Below, piece by piece: positions 22,173-33,600 of a stretch of DNA of 38,234 bases. Source of the stretch: Planctomycetota bacterium. Its GTDB lineage: Bacteria; Planctomycetota; Phycisphaerae; SM23-33; FEN-1343. The notes under the pieces were generated by a model. The model did not search any database, was not told where the DNA came from, and was given only the letters and a program-made list of their open reading frames with translations. Numbering within the stretch: the stretch's first letter is position 1; each line of letters begins with the position of its first letter. A program made the translations under genes and the position numbers. Location of the stretch: assembly GCA_012514895.1 (NCBI GenBank), contig JAAYZK010000087.1:1-38234 (forward strand), given 5' to 3'.

Positions 22173-24326
22173 ATGCGATACGCTGTAAGTCTTGCGGTCG
22201 TTGGGGTCTACTGCGTTGCGGCGGCGGGGATGAACATCGGTTCGGACACGTTCACCTGCCCGCTGGATGGAACACGGTTCACATCCTCCATCGTCGCGTC
22301 GTGGTCAGGCTTGGGCATCAGCGATGACGAAGGCCGGGCCGCGGGCATCGGCGATACGACAGAGTTCGGCCTGCACATCTGCCCCAGGTGCGGCTACGCC
22401 GGCTTCGCCGGCGACTTCCCGCATGAAGACGACCAGGGCCGGCCCATCCAGCCGCTGACGCCGGAGGAGGCCGAGGCCGTCCGAGCGGCACTGGCAGGGC
22501 AGGGGCCGCCTGCCGTCCGGCCCGAAGCGATGTTCCCCCTGGAGAAAGCCGCCGCGGCGGAGGTCTGCTACCGCGCGCGGCACCGCCCGCCCGACGCCAT
22601 GGCGCCGCTGCACATCCTGGGCGCCTGGCTGAGCGACGGCGCCGGCGAGGATGCGCTGGCCGAGACCTATCGCCGCAAGGCCGTCGAAGCCCTTCAGGCG
22701 TCGGCCGCCGCCGCTGAGGGCAGCGCCCGATGCGGCCGGCTCTGCCAGGCCGCGGCCATGCTGGCGACACTCGGGCAGTTCGACCAGGCCGAGGCCCTGC
22801 TCGCCTCGCTGGCGCCGGAGGTGGACAAGGGGTTGCGGGATGAATGGGCCGAACTCACCAGAACCGACCCTCAGCCGCTCCTGGACGACGAGGCTTCGGC
22901 CCGACTGGATGCGTGGGACGGCCTGAAGTCCCGCGTCGCCTGGCTGAAGATGAAGCTGCAGCACCGCCGGCTGACGGAGGCCCGCAGCCGGCACCGGGCC
23001 CTGACCGGCACGCTGGAGGACAAACAGGCCTACATCGAGCTCCATGCCGCGACAGCCTCGCCCGAGAGCCGCGCGGCCATCGCCGAGATGTTCCACAATC
23101 CGCTCGGGCCGGAGGAAACCGAACGGGTTCGGTGCGGCGTGTGGACCCAGGAATTCGCGATCGGGCACAGTCGCGGCAGGCTGGATGCCTCGCTGTGGGC
23201 CGCGGGACTGATCCCCTGGGACTTCCACGGCGATCCCCCGCCGTCCACGGCAAGGCTGATCGAGGATCTGCAGGCCATTCAGCAGGGCCGCAGCGACCTG
23301 GCGAGCTATGACCACATGGTCGCCGTCGCACGGCAGCTCGCCGAGCGGGACGAGCCTGAGGCCGCGACCGCACTCTGGACGTTCTTCCAGGCGGACCCGG
23401 CCTGGTTCGCCAGCCACGTGAGAGGGGCGTTCGAGGACTGCGACGGCGTGCCGCCCGCGAACGCCGCGATCTACCGCGTCCTGGCCGCCCGACCCCACCA
23501 GGCGTGCGAACTGGCGGAGCGGATGCTCTTGGGCGCCGGCGCCGGCAAGGCGGCGGCCGTACGGTTGTACCCGCTGGCCTACATCGCCGACGCGGAGTCC
23601 CTGGCCGTCCTGAAGCACGCCCTGGCGTCCGACGACCTCCACGTCCGCATCGGGGCGGCCAAGGTCCTGCTGTTCCGCGGCGACGACGCGGGCGTGGCCA
23701 CGATCGTCCAGGAGGCATGGCGGAACAGCACGCTGGTGTCGCTCCAGCACGTGCTGTCTGGCAGGATCGTCCAGCTCGCCGGCCCGCAGCATTACGAGGC
23801 CCTCGTGCGGCTCAGGGATCAGTGGAAGACGCCTCCGCCCGACAACGATCACCCCCGGGGCGCGATACCGCCGGTGTGGATCCTGCCGGCGATGGCCCAG
23901 GCGGATCCGGGGCGAGGCCTGGCCGTCTATCGGCGGTGGATCGCCGAGCAGGCCGCCGCGCCGGCGGAGACCGGCGATCCCGCGTCCGAGGGCATCCCTG
24001 ACTACCAACGCGTCGCCGATCTTCGGGACGCCGCACGGCTGAAGTACCAGCCCGAGATCGGTCGGGCGCTGGCGCGCGGGCTGCCGATGGGCGACGCCGG
24101 CGCCATCCGCACCCTGGCCGAGGCGGGCGAGCAGGCGTACGTGAAGGAGTTCGCCGCGCTGCTGGGCCGTCCGACCTCCCTGGACGTGAAGGTTGCCCTG
24201 ATCGGGGCCTCGTCGAAGCTGGACATCCCCGGCGCCCGCGAGGCCCTCCTCCACTGGAGCGCCTCCCGCAACCGCCTTCTGGCCGCCGCAGCCCGCGAGG
24301 CCCTGTCCGCCACACCGGCGCCCTGA
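22173..24326 (+). CDS. secreted DUF2225-like zinc-ribbon protein with HEAT-like repeats
   Basis: This 717-residue protein has a short signal-like N-terminus (RYAVSLAVVGVYCVAAAG), then a metal-binding segment resembling DUF2225: CPLDGTRFTS (C29) and HICPRCGYAGFAGDF (C70, C73). The usual second cysteine of the first knuckle is replaced by Asp. A helical TPR-like middle follows (about 100-260), then about 400 residues of helical pairs with HEAT-like spacing (AESLAVLKHALASDDLHVRIGAAKVLL is covered at about 470-496; the end reads SRNRLLAAAAREALSA). GGGAGG precedes ATG 22173. The function is unknown; DUF2225 proteins are uncharacterised. The protein is monocistronic, with its own promoter and a terminator after it. 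Confidence 0.75.
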   Translation: MRYAVSLAVVGVYCVAAAGMNIGSDTFTCPLDGTRFTSSIVASWSGLGISDDEGRAAGIGDTTEFGLHICPRCGYAGFAGDFPHEDDQGRPIQPLTPEEAEAVRAALAGQGPPAVRPEAMFPLEKAAAAEVCYRARHRPPDAMAPLHILGAWLSDGAGEDALAETYRRKAVEALQASAAAAEGSARCGRLCQAAAMLATLGQFDQAEALLASLAPEVDKGLRDEWAELTRTDPQPLLDDEASARLDAWDGLKSRVAWLKMKLQHRRLTEARSRHRALTGTLEDKQAYIELHAATASPESRAAIAEMFHNPLGPEETERVRCGVWTQEFAIGHSRGRLDASLWAAGLIPWDFHGDPPPSTARLIEDLQAIQQGRSDLASYDHMVAVARQLAERDEPEAATALWTFFQADPAWFASHVRGAFEDCDGVPPANAAIYRVLAARPHQACELAERMLLGAGAGKAAAVRLYPLAYIADAESLAVLKHALASDDLHVRIGAAKVLLFRGDDAGVATIVQEAWRNSTLVSLQHVLSGRIVQLAGPQHYEALVRLRDQWKTPPPDNDHPRGAIPPVWILPAMAQADPGRGLAVYRRWIAEQAAAPAETGDPASEGIPDYQRVADLRDAARLKYQPEIGRALARGLPMGDAGAIRTLAEAGEQAYVKEFAALLGRPTSLDVKVALIGASSKLDIPGAREALLHWSASRNRLLAAAAREALSATPAP

Positions 24327-24330
24327 TCGT

Positions 24331-24368
24331 CGGGTACAGGCGGCTCCCCTGCCGCCGCCCGTCCTTTT
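24331..24368 (+). terminator. intrinsic terminator after the zinc-ribbon/HEAT gene
   Basis: CGGG/CCCG outer pairs (24331-24334 with 24358-24361) enclose GGCGGC/GCCGCC (24339-24344 with 24351-24356), followed by TCCTTTT. Confidence 0.65.
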
Positions 24369-24388
24369 GCGCGATGGAATTATGGGGC

Positions 24389-24417
24389 TTGACGGAATCA
24401 GGGGTTGGCCATACTCT
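24389..24417 (+). promoter_or_regulatory. sigma70-type promoter of the giant repeat-protein gene
   Basis: TTGACG (24389-24394), 17-nt spacer, TACTCT (24412-24417); both hexamers and the spacing are identical to those of the MATE promoter at 4365. Confidence 0.65.
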
Positions 24418-24423
24418 TTATAG

Positions 24424-24639
24424 AACGTTCGCTCAAATTGTTGTCCCGGTTCCAGCCGTCTGGACGATAGTCCTGTGGAGAGTCTCCCCGGAAGGCCCCG
24501 CCGCGCGGGGAGGGACCCTCCCGTACGCGTTCGCTCTAAGTCATGACATACGCGCCGGTTCCGCCGCACAGGCGGAACGCCCCTGATGGTCCGAGGACGG
24601 ACAACCCCCTTTTCTTCTGGCGCTCAACAGGAGTTGGAA
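24424..24639 (+). promoter_or_regulatory. structured 5' leader of the giant gene
   Basis: The transcript should carry about 215 untranslated nt. It contains hairpin CCCCGC/GCGGGG (24496-24510); a second, mutually exclusive hairpin GGGAGG/CCTCCC (24508-24522) that shares GGG 24508-24510; hairpin GTTCCGCC/GGCGGAAC (24558-24578, 8 bp); and hairpin GTCCG/CGGAC (24589-24602). The ribosome site AGGAG (24629-24633) is 27 nt after the last stem. No known riboswitch class was recognised. Confidence 0.4.
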
Positions 24640-27600
24640 GTGTCTGTGAATCCCACCCAGCACGGAAATGTCGGAAGCGGTACGTTCGAAGACAGAACCC
24701 CCCGGTCGCGGCCGGCGGAGCGCCAGGGGCCCCCCGACGTGGAATCGCTGGAGCCGCGTCTCCTGCTGAGCGGGTCGGACCTGTGGGTCTCGGCGACCGT
24801 CGCACCGGGCAGTGCGGTGCTCAGCTCCCCCATCACGCTGTCCTGGACCGTCCAGAACCGCGGCGATGAGCCGACCGCGTCGGGGTGGGGATGGACGGAC
24901 CGGGTCTACCTCTCCCAGGACGACCAGGTGGACATCAACCACCACGGGGGCGGCGACGCGGTGGTGGCCGAGTTCCAGTACGAGGGCGAGCCGCTGGCGG
25001 CCGGGGCGTCGTACACCGTGCCCGACCAGGCCGTGACGCTGCCGGGAGGCTTCAGCGGCACGGCCTGGCTGCTGTTCGTCAGCGACGCGTGGGATTTCGA
25101 GGTCGAGGGCGACGAGGCCAACAACGTCCGCGCCGTGGAAATCAACGTGACGGCCCCCAACGTGGACCTGCGGATCACCTCGGCGACCGTGCCGGCCTCC
25201 GCCGCCGCCAGCGGCCAGATCGACCTGTCCTGGACCGTCCGCAACACCGGCACGGCCGCCGCCGCCGCGCAGTGGACGGACACGGTGTACCTGTCGGAAG
25301 ACGAGGTGCTGGATCCCTGGGGCGACTACTGGCTGGGCGACGTGCTGCGCGAGACGCCGCTGGCCGGCGGCGCCCAGTACACCGCGACCCAGTCGATAGC
25401 CCTGCCGAACATGACGCCGGGCGCCTACTACGTCATCATCGCCGCCGACGCCGGCTTCGCCAACGCCCAGGCCGAGACCGACGAGGACAACAACCTCCGC
25501 GTTGCCCCGATCACGCTGGTCGCCTCGAGCGTGGACCTGCGGATCTCCGCCGAGGCGCCCGCCCCGGCCACCCAGGGCGAGCAGCTCACGCTGGAATGGA
25601 CCGTGACCAACGCCGGCTCGGCGCCGGCGGCGGCCTCCTGGACCGACTCGGTCTACGTGTCGACCGACGACGTCCTGGACACCAACGACGACTACTACTT
25701 CGGCTCGGCCTGGCGGGAGAGCGGCGCGCCGCTGGCCGCCGGCGCCGGCTACACCGGCGCCGCCACCGGCTTCCTGCCGTCCGACCTGTCGGGCGACCTG
25801 TACCTGCTGTTCACCACCGACACCTGGGACAACCAGGCCGAATCGAACAACGACAACAACGTCTTCGCCGTGCCCTACCATGTGAACCCCGTCTCCATCG
25901 ACCTGGCCGTCACCGCCGTCACGGCGGCGCCCAACGCGCGGCCGGGCGAATGGATCACGATCGGCTGGGACGTCGCCAACCTCGGCGACGTCGCCGCCGA
26001 GTCCGACTGGAGCGACTACGTCTACCTCTCCACCGACACCACGGTGGACGACGGGGACGTGGCGCTGGGCCAGTTCAACATGGCCTGGCAGTCGCCGCTG
26101 GCTTCCGGGGCCTCGTACAGCCAGAGCAACTGGTTCACCATCCCGGCCGAGACGGCCGCGGGCGACTACTACGTCCTCGTCCACACCGACGGCGGCGGCT
26201 ACAGTTGGCAGATGGAGAGCGACGAGGCCAACAACGTGCTGGCGGCGCCCCTCCGCGTCGGCACGCCCGACCTGCAGGTCACCGCCGGCACGGTCCCCCC
26301 GTCGGGCGACTCGTCCAATCCCATCGAGGTGTCCTGGACGGCCACCAACACCGGCGACGGGCTGGCGGCGGGATTCTGGTACGACTACATCTACCTGTCC
26401 GACGACGACGTGCTGGACGGCGGGGACGTCCAACTGGGATTCTTCCGGATCGAAGAGCCCTCCCCCGTGGGCGTGGGCGGTTCGTACACCCGCACCGAGA
26501 CGGTCAACATCCCCTTGGGCGCCTCGGGCTCCCGCATCCTGGTCGCCGCCGACCAGGCCGGGCATCTCACGGAGACCGACGAGACCAACAACACCTGGGC
26601 CGCCCCCATCACGCTGGGCTCGCCGAACCTCATCGTGGCCGACGCCGACGCCCCGGACGCCGCGGTGGTCGGCCAGACGATCAGCGTGACCTACACGGTC
26701 CGCAACGACGGCACCGCGCCGGCGACGGTCGGCTACAGCGACCGGTTCTACCTGTCGGCCGACGACCAGTGGGACGCCGGGGACGCGCTGCTGGGGACGG
26801 CCGAGCCGTGGGACTACCTGCCGGTGGCCGCCGGCGGGGGCAGCTACAGCATGGCCGTCGAGCTGCCGATCCTCGCGGGCGCCTCGGGCGGCCATTACCT
26901 GCTGGTGGTGGCCGACGGGTCCGGTTCGGTCGCCGAGAGCGACGAGACGGACAACGTGCGGGCCCTGGCGCTGTCGCTGACGGCGCCGGACCTGACGATC
27001 ACGGCCTCGGGGCCGGCCTCGGCCGGCTGGGGCGACGCCGTCTCGCTGTCCTGGACGGTGACCAACGCCGGCGACGGGCCGGCGGCCGCCGAGTGGTACG
27101 ACCGCGTGTTCCTCTCGGACGACACCGTGCTGGACGGGGACGACGTGGCCATCCACTCCCGCTGGGCCGCCGACGCATCGCCCCTGGCCGCGGGGGCGAG
27201 CTACGAGGTCACCGACACGGTGACGCTGCCGGCCGGCCGCTCGGGCACGCAGTACCTGCTGTTCGTGGCCGACGCCTACGGCCAGCAGGGCGAGGCGGAC
27301 GAGTCGAACAACGCGGCCGTCGTCCAGATCAGCCTGGACGGCGCGGACCTGGCGATCAGCGACACCGACGCCGCCGTCGCCACGGCGTCCTGGGGCGAGA
27401 CGGTGGGGCTGTGGTGGACGGTCGCCAACATCGGCAACCGCCCCGCCACGTCGTCGTGGTACGACTACGTCTACCTGTCCGACGACGGCGTGCTGGACGA
27501 CGGCGACCTGTACGTCACCCGCTTCGCCAACGGCGGCCCCTCGCCGCTGGCCATCGGCGACAGCTACACCAGCAGCGTGTCGGTGACGATCCCCGCCGGG

Positions 27601-30600
27601 CGGCTCGGCCAGCAGTACCTGCTGGTGGCGGCCAACGGCGCGACCTGGAGCATGGAGCGGCAGGCCGAAACCGATCCGGACAACAACGTGCAGGCCGTGC
27701 CCGTCGTCCTGCGGGCGGCCAACCTGACGATCAGCCAGCCTGAGGCGCCCGCCCAGACGGGCTGGGGCCAGTCGGTCACCCTCGGCTGGACCGTCACCAA
27801 CACCGGCGACGGGACGGCCGTGGCCTCCTGGCGGGACATCGCCTACCTCTCGGCCGACGACCAGCTCGACGGGTCCGACACGTTCCTCGGCAATGCATGG
27901 GCCGACGACGCCTCCCCGCTGGCGGCGGGGGACGCCTACACGGTGACCCGCACGTTCACGGTGCCGGCCGGCTTCCGCGGGACCGGGTACGTGCTGATCC
28001 GCGCCGACGGCGGCTCGGATCAGCTCGAGTCCGACGAGCAGGACAACCTGGCCGCCGTGGCGATCACCGTCAGCGCGCCCGACGTGACGGTGTCGGCGGC
28101 CGAGGCGGTCGAGGCGGCCGTCTGGGGCGAGATGATCTCCGCCACCTGGACCGTGACCAACGTCGGCGACGGCGCGGCGGCGTCGCCGTGGTACGACTAC
28201 ATCGTCCTGTCGGCCGACGCGGTGCTGGACGACTCGGATCCGACAGCCGGGGCCGCCTGGGCCGGGCCGTACGTGCCCCTGGCCGCAGGGGCGTCCTACA
28301 CGATCGGCCGCGATTTCACCATCCCCACGAGCTTCCAGGGCGACGGCTACATCCTGTTCGTCGCCGACGGCAACCGCTCGCTGGGCGAGTCGGACGAGAC
28401 CAACAATGTGACGGCGGTGCCGATCCGCCTGTCGGCGCCGGACCTGGAGCTGGCGGGCCTGTCGGCCCCCGACGCGGTCGTGTTCGGCGGGGCGTTCGAC
28501 GTGTCGTGGCGGGTGAGCAACATCTCGGCCTCCGACGCCGACCGGGGCTGGAGCGACGAGATCTGGCTCAGCGACGACGCGGCCTGGGACGCCGGCGACA
28601 CGCTGCTGCACAGCGACTGGGTCGCCGAGGGCCTGGCCGCGGGCGCCGAGTACGTCAAGACCCGCGCGGTGACCATCCGCCAGGGCGAATCCGGGACGAA
28701 ATACCTGCTGGTGGTGACCAACCGCACCGCCGTCCAGGGCGAAACCGACACCGCCAACAACATCGCCGTCAAGCCCATCGCGCTGGGGGCGCCGGACCTG
28801 GCGATCAGCGAGCCGGCGGCGCCGGCGGCGGCGTCGTGGGGCCAGCCGTTCGAAGTCTCCTGGACCGTCGCCAACACCGGCGACGTGGCCGCCCCGGCCG
28901 CCTGGTACGACGACGTGTACCTGTCGGCCGACACGACGTGGGATTTCTCCGACCGCATCCTGGCGTCCTTCTCGTCGTGGGACCTCGTCCCGCTGGGACC
29001 CGGCGAGAGCTACACCGTCACGCGGACCGCGACCATCCCATCCTACGCGGGCATGACCGGCGGGCTGTACCTGCTGTTCCGCACGGACATCTACGGGGCG
29101 CAGAACGAGACCGACGAAACCAACAACATCGTCGCGGTGCCCATCACGGTCGGCTCGCCGGACCTGGAGATCTCCGCCGCGTCGGCGGCGCCGGCGGCGG
29201 TGTTCGGCCAGGCGGTCGACCTGAGCTGGACCGTGTCCAACATCGGCGGCAACGCGACCGCCGGCACCTGGCGGGACCGGGTCTACCTGTCCGGCGACGA
29301 CCAGTTCGACTGCGACGACCTGGAGCTGGCGGCCTTCACGGCGCGCGAGGGCGACCTGCCCCTGGCGGGCGGCGGCTCGTACACCCGCACCGAGTCGATC
29401 GAGCTGCCCCTGCGGTCGACGCTGGCGGCCGGCGCGTACTACCTGATCGTGGTCACCGACTCCGGCGGCGAGGTCGCCGAACTGAGCGAGGACAACAACC
29501 GGGCCGCCACGGCCGCCGTGAACGTCGCCCTGCCGGACCTGCCGGACCTGCAGGTGTCGCTGGTGACGGCCCCGGCGGCCGGCCACAGCGGCCAGGCGGT
29601 CGAACTGACCTGGACGGTGGCCAACAGCGGCTCGGGCGACGCGACGGGCTCGTGGTCCGACCGCGTGTACCTCAGCGCCGACGGGGCGGTCGGCGCCGAC
29701 CAGCACATCGCCTCGTTCGCCTACGCCGGCACGATCGCTTCCGGCTCGTCGCTGGTCCGCACGCAGACGGTCGTGCTGCCGTCCGACCTGCAGGGCCAGG
29801 CGTGGTTCGTCGTCGCCGCCAACGCCAACGGCGGGCTGTTCGAGCACACCGCCACGGACAACAACGCCGCCGTCGCCGCCGCGCCGATCGACGTGACGCT
29901 GCACGCGCCGAACCTGCAGGTCGCCGCCGTCCAGCCGCCGCAGACCGCCAGCTCCGGCCAGGCGGTGACGGTGGAGTACACCGTCACCAACGCCGGCAAC
30001 GCGGCCACCAGCGCGCCGATCTGGTACGACCGGGTCTATCTCTCGCTGGACGCCGCCTGGCACGCCGGCGACACGCTGCTGGCCACGGTGCCCAACGGCA
30101 GCTACCTCAATCCCGGCGACAGCTACGCCAACACCGTCACCGCCGTCGTGCCCGAGGGCGTGGAGGGGACGTACTATTTCATCGTCGTGACCGACACGTA
30201 CAACCAGGTGACCGAACTGGGCCACGAGAACGACAACGCCGGCGCAGGCGCCGCCACGGCGATCGAGCTGACGCCCCCGCCGGACCTGGTGGTCGCGTCG
30301 GCCCGGACGATCGGCACGGCCTTCTCCGGCCAGCCGGTGCCGGTGCAGTGGACGGTGATCAACGACGGGGCCAGCCCCACCCAGGGCAGCACGTGGACCG
30401 ACCGGCTGTACCTGTCGGCCGACAACCAGCTCGACCCCCACGCGGACCTGCTGCTGGGCACGGTCAACCACAGCGGCCGCCTGCTGCCGGGCCAGTCGTA
30501 CGCGGTGTCGACCACCGCCACGCTGCCGGTGGACGCCACGGGCCAGTGGCACCTGCTGGTGCTGGTGGACGCCTACGGGAGCGTGTTCGAGCACACCTAC

Positions 30601-33600
30601 GAGGTGAACAACGTCCACGACCTGCCGGTGCAGGTGACGCTGACCCCCCCGCCGGACCTGGAGGTGACCGCCGTGGCCGCGCCGGCCGAGGCCATCGCCG
30701 GCCACGGCCTGGAGCTGACCTGGACGGTCGTCAATCGCGGCTCGACGGCCACGGCGGCCTCCCGCTGGGCCGACGGGGTGTACCTGTCGGCCGACGGGGT
30801 GTTCGACCCCGAAGAGGACCTGCGCCTCGGCGACGTGGACCGCTACGGGACGCTCGCGCCGGGCCAGTCCTACACCCGCACCGCCTCGGTCACGCTGCCG
30901 CACGACCTGGCCGGGACGTTCACGGTCTTCGTCCGGGCCGACCGCGCCGACGCGGTGTTCGAGCTGGACAACGACAACAACGCCCTGGCCGCCGCCGCGG
31001 CCACCACGGTGCTGCTGCGCGCGGCGGACCTGGCGGTGACGGCGCTGGCCGTGCCCGCCGACGCCCGGGCCGGGCAGGGCGTCTACGTGGACTGGACCGT
31101 CGCCAACCAGGGCGCGGGGGCGACGACGGCGCCGTACTGGTACGACCGGCTGGTGCTCTCGGCCGACACGGTTCTCAGCGGCAATGACGTGGTGCTGGGC
31201 ACCTACCGCCACGACGGCGCCCTGGCCGCCGGCGAGAGCTACGGCCGCAACGACCTGGTCGTCCTGCCGGCCACGTGGGCCGGCGACGCGTACATCCTGG
31301 CCGTGGCCGACAACCACGCGTACGTCGTGGAGGTCGGCGGGGAGGACAACAACGCCACCGCCTCGACGGCGATCGCGGTGGCCCAGCGGGCGGTGGACCT
31401 GGTGGTCACGTCGGTGTCGGCTCCCGCCGCCGTCCAGTCCGGCGCCTCGCTGCCGGTGGCCTGGTCGGTCCGCAACAACGGCGAGGGCTACCCCGTCGAC
31501 GCCTGGTACGACCGCGTGTACCTCTCGCCCGACGGCGTGCTCGGCGGCGAGGACGACATCCTCCTGGGCTCCCTCCGCCACACCGGCGGCCTGCCCGCCG
31601 GCGCCCAGTACGACGCGAGCCTCAACGCCTCCCTCGGCGCCGACCTGTCGGGCGCCTGGTACGTCGTGGTGGTGACCGATGCGTTCGGCGGCGTGGCTGA
31701 GGGCGACGGGGAGGACAACAACGCTACCGCCTCCGACGAGCCGATCACCGTCACGCTGACGCCCTCGCCGGACCTGGTCGTCGCGGCCATCGCGGCCCCG
31801 GCGACGGTGGTGAGCGGGCAGACGGCCGAGCTGGCCTGGACGGTCGCCAACACCGGCGACGGCCCGGCCGCCGGCAGCCGCTACGACGCCGTCTACCTCT
31901 CGCGCGACCTCGTGCTGGATACCGCCACCGACAGCTACCTGGGCTACGCCTGGCGCAACACGACGATCCCCGCCGGCTCCAGCGAGCAGGTCGCCGGCAG
32001 CTTCCGCATCCCCGCCGGCCGCAGCGGGCCGTACTACGTCTTCGTCGTCGCCGACAGCCGCGGCTCCATCGCCGAGCGGGGCGGGGAGGCCAACAACGTC
32101 GGCTACACCGGCTCGCCGGTGCAGGTGAACGTCGCGCCGCCGGCCGACCTGGTGGCCGGGCAGATCACCATCCCCGCCGGCGTCACGCCGGGCCAGAACG
32201 TCAGCCTGACGTACACCGTGTCCAACGGCGGGCTGAACACGGCCGTCGGGGCGTGGTTCGACGCGCTGTACCTCTCGGCCGACGCCGTCTGGGACGTGGG
32301 CGACCGGCTGATCGGCCGCTACCAGCACAGCGGCGACGTGGCGGCGGGCGGCACGTACACCCACACGCTGGTGGCGCCGCTGCCGGGGGTCAACCCCGGC
32401 GAGTACCACGTCCTGCTCCGCAGCGACATCCGCAACAACGTCGAGGAATCCAGCGAGGCCAACAACTTCTCGGCCAGCCTGGACCGCGCCGAGATCGACG
32501 CCGAGCGGTTGGACCTGGCCGATCCGGCCGCCGGCACGCTGGCCCAGGGCTTCAGCCGGTACTACAAGGTGGACGTGCCGGCCGGGCAGACCCTGCTGGT
32601 CAGGCTGGACAGCCAGGCCGCCGACGCCGCCAACCGCCTGTTCGTGGCGTTCGGGCGGGTGCCGACGGCCAGCGACTTCGACGTCGCGTCGGCCGGGGCG
32701 TTCCTGGCCGACGTGGAAGCGGTCGTGCCCACCACGCAGGCGGGCACGTACTACATCATGGCCACCGCCGAGCTGGTGGTCGGCGCCGAACAGACCTACG
32801 ACCTGACCGCCGAGATCGTGCCCTACTCCGTCCGCCAGGCGCTGCCGGCCGCGGTGGGCGACACCGGACCGGTCACGCTGAAGCTCCGCGGCGCGCGGCT
32901 GACGGCGGACACGACGTTCGGCCTGGTCGGACCCGACGGGGTCGTGATCGCCCCCACCGCGGTGCGGGTGGTCGATCCCTCCCTGGCCTACGCCACCTTC
33001 GACCTGGCCGGGGCGGCCCTGGGCGCCTACGCCGTCCGCGCCACCGACGTGGGCGCGGCCCTCAACCACGTGCTGGCCGACGGCGTGACCGTGATCGACG
33101 GCGCCGGCGCCCGCATCGACGCCCGCTTCGAGGGGCCCACGTCCGTCCGGTTCGGCAGCAGCTACCAGGTGGGCCTGTACTACGGCAACCTCGGCGACGC
33201 CGACGGGATCGCGCCGCTGATCTGGCTGGCCAACAACACCGGCACGCCCATGGGCGTCACCCCCGACGGCCTGGACGACGGGCCGGGCATGATGTTCCTC
33301 GGCGCCGGCGACGAGGGGCCGGCCGGCGTCCTGCGGCCCGGCGAGCTGTACACCATCCCCATCTACTTCCACGCCTCCACCGAGACGATCGACTACAACT
33401 CCGTCAGCATCTACCACGCCGACGACGTCGGGGCGATCGACTGGGACTTCTTCGAGCCGGGCGTCCGCCGCACCGACATGAGCGATGAGCTGTGGGCCGC
33501 GGTGTGGCGGCAGGTGCAGGACAACATCGGCGACACGATGGGCTCGCTCGTCCGCACCCTGGCCGCCAACGCCACGCTGCTGCCGGCCTCGATGGGCTCG

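Noticed and set aside
24374-24586. Small 70-residue plus-strand frame upstream of the giant gene
   Set aside because: It starts upstream of the promoter hexamers, has no ribosome site, and runs through the hairpin-rich leader.
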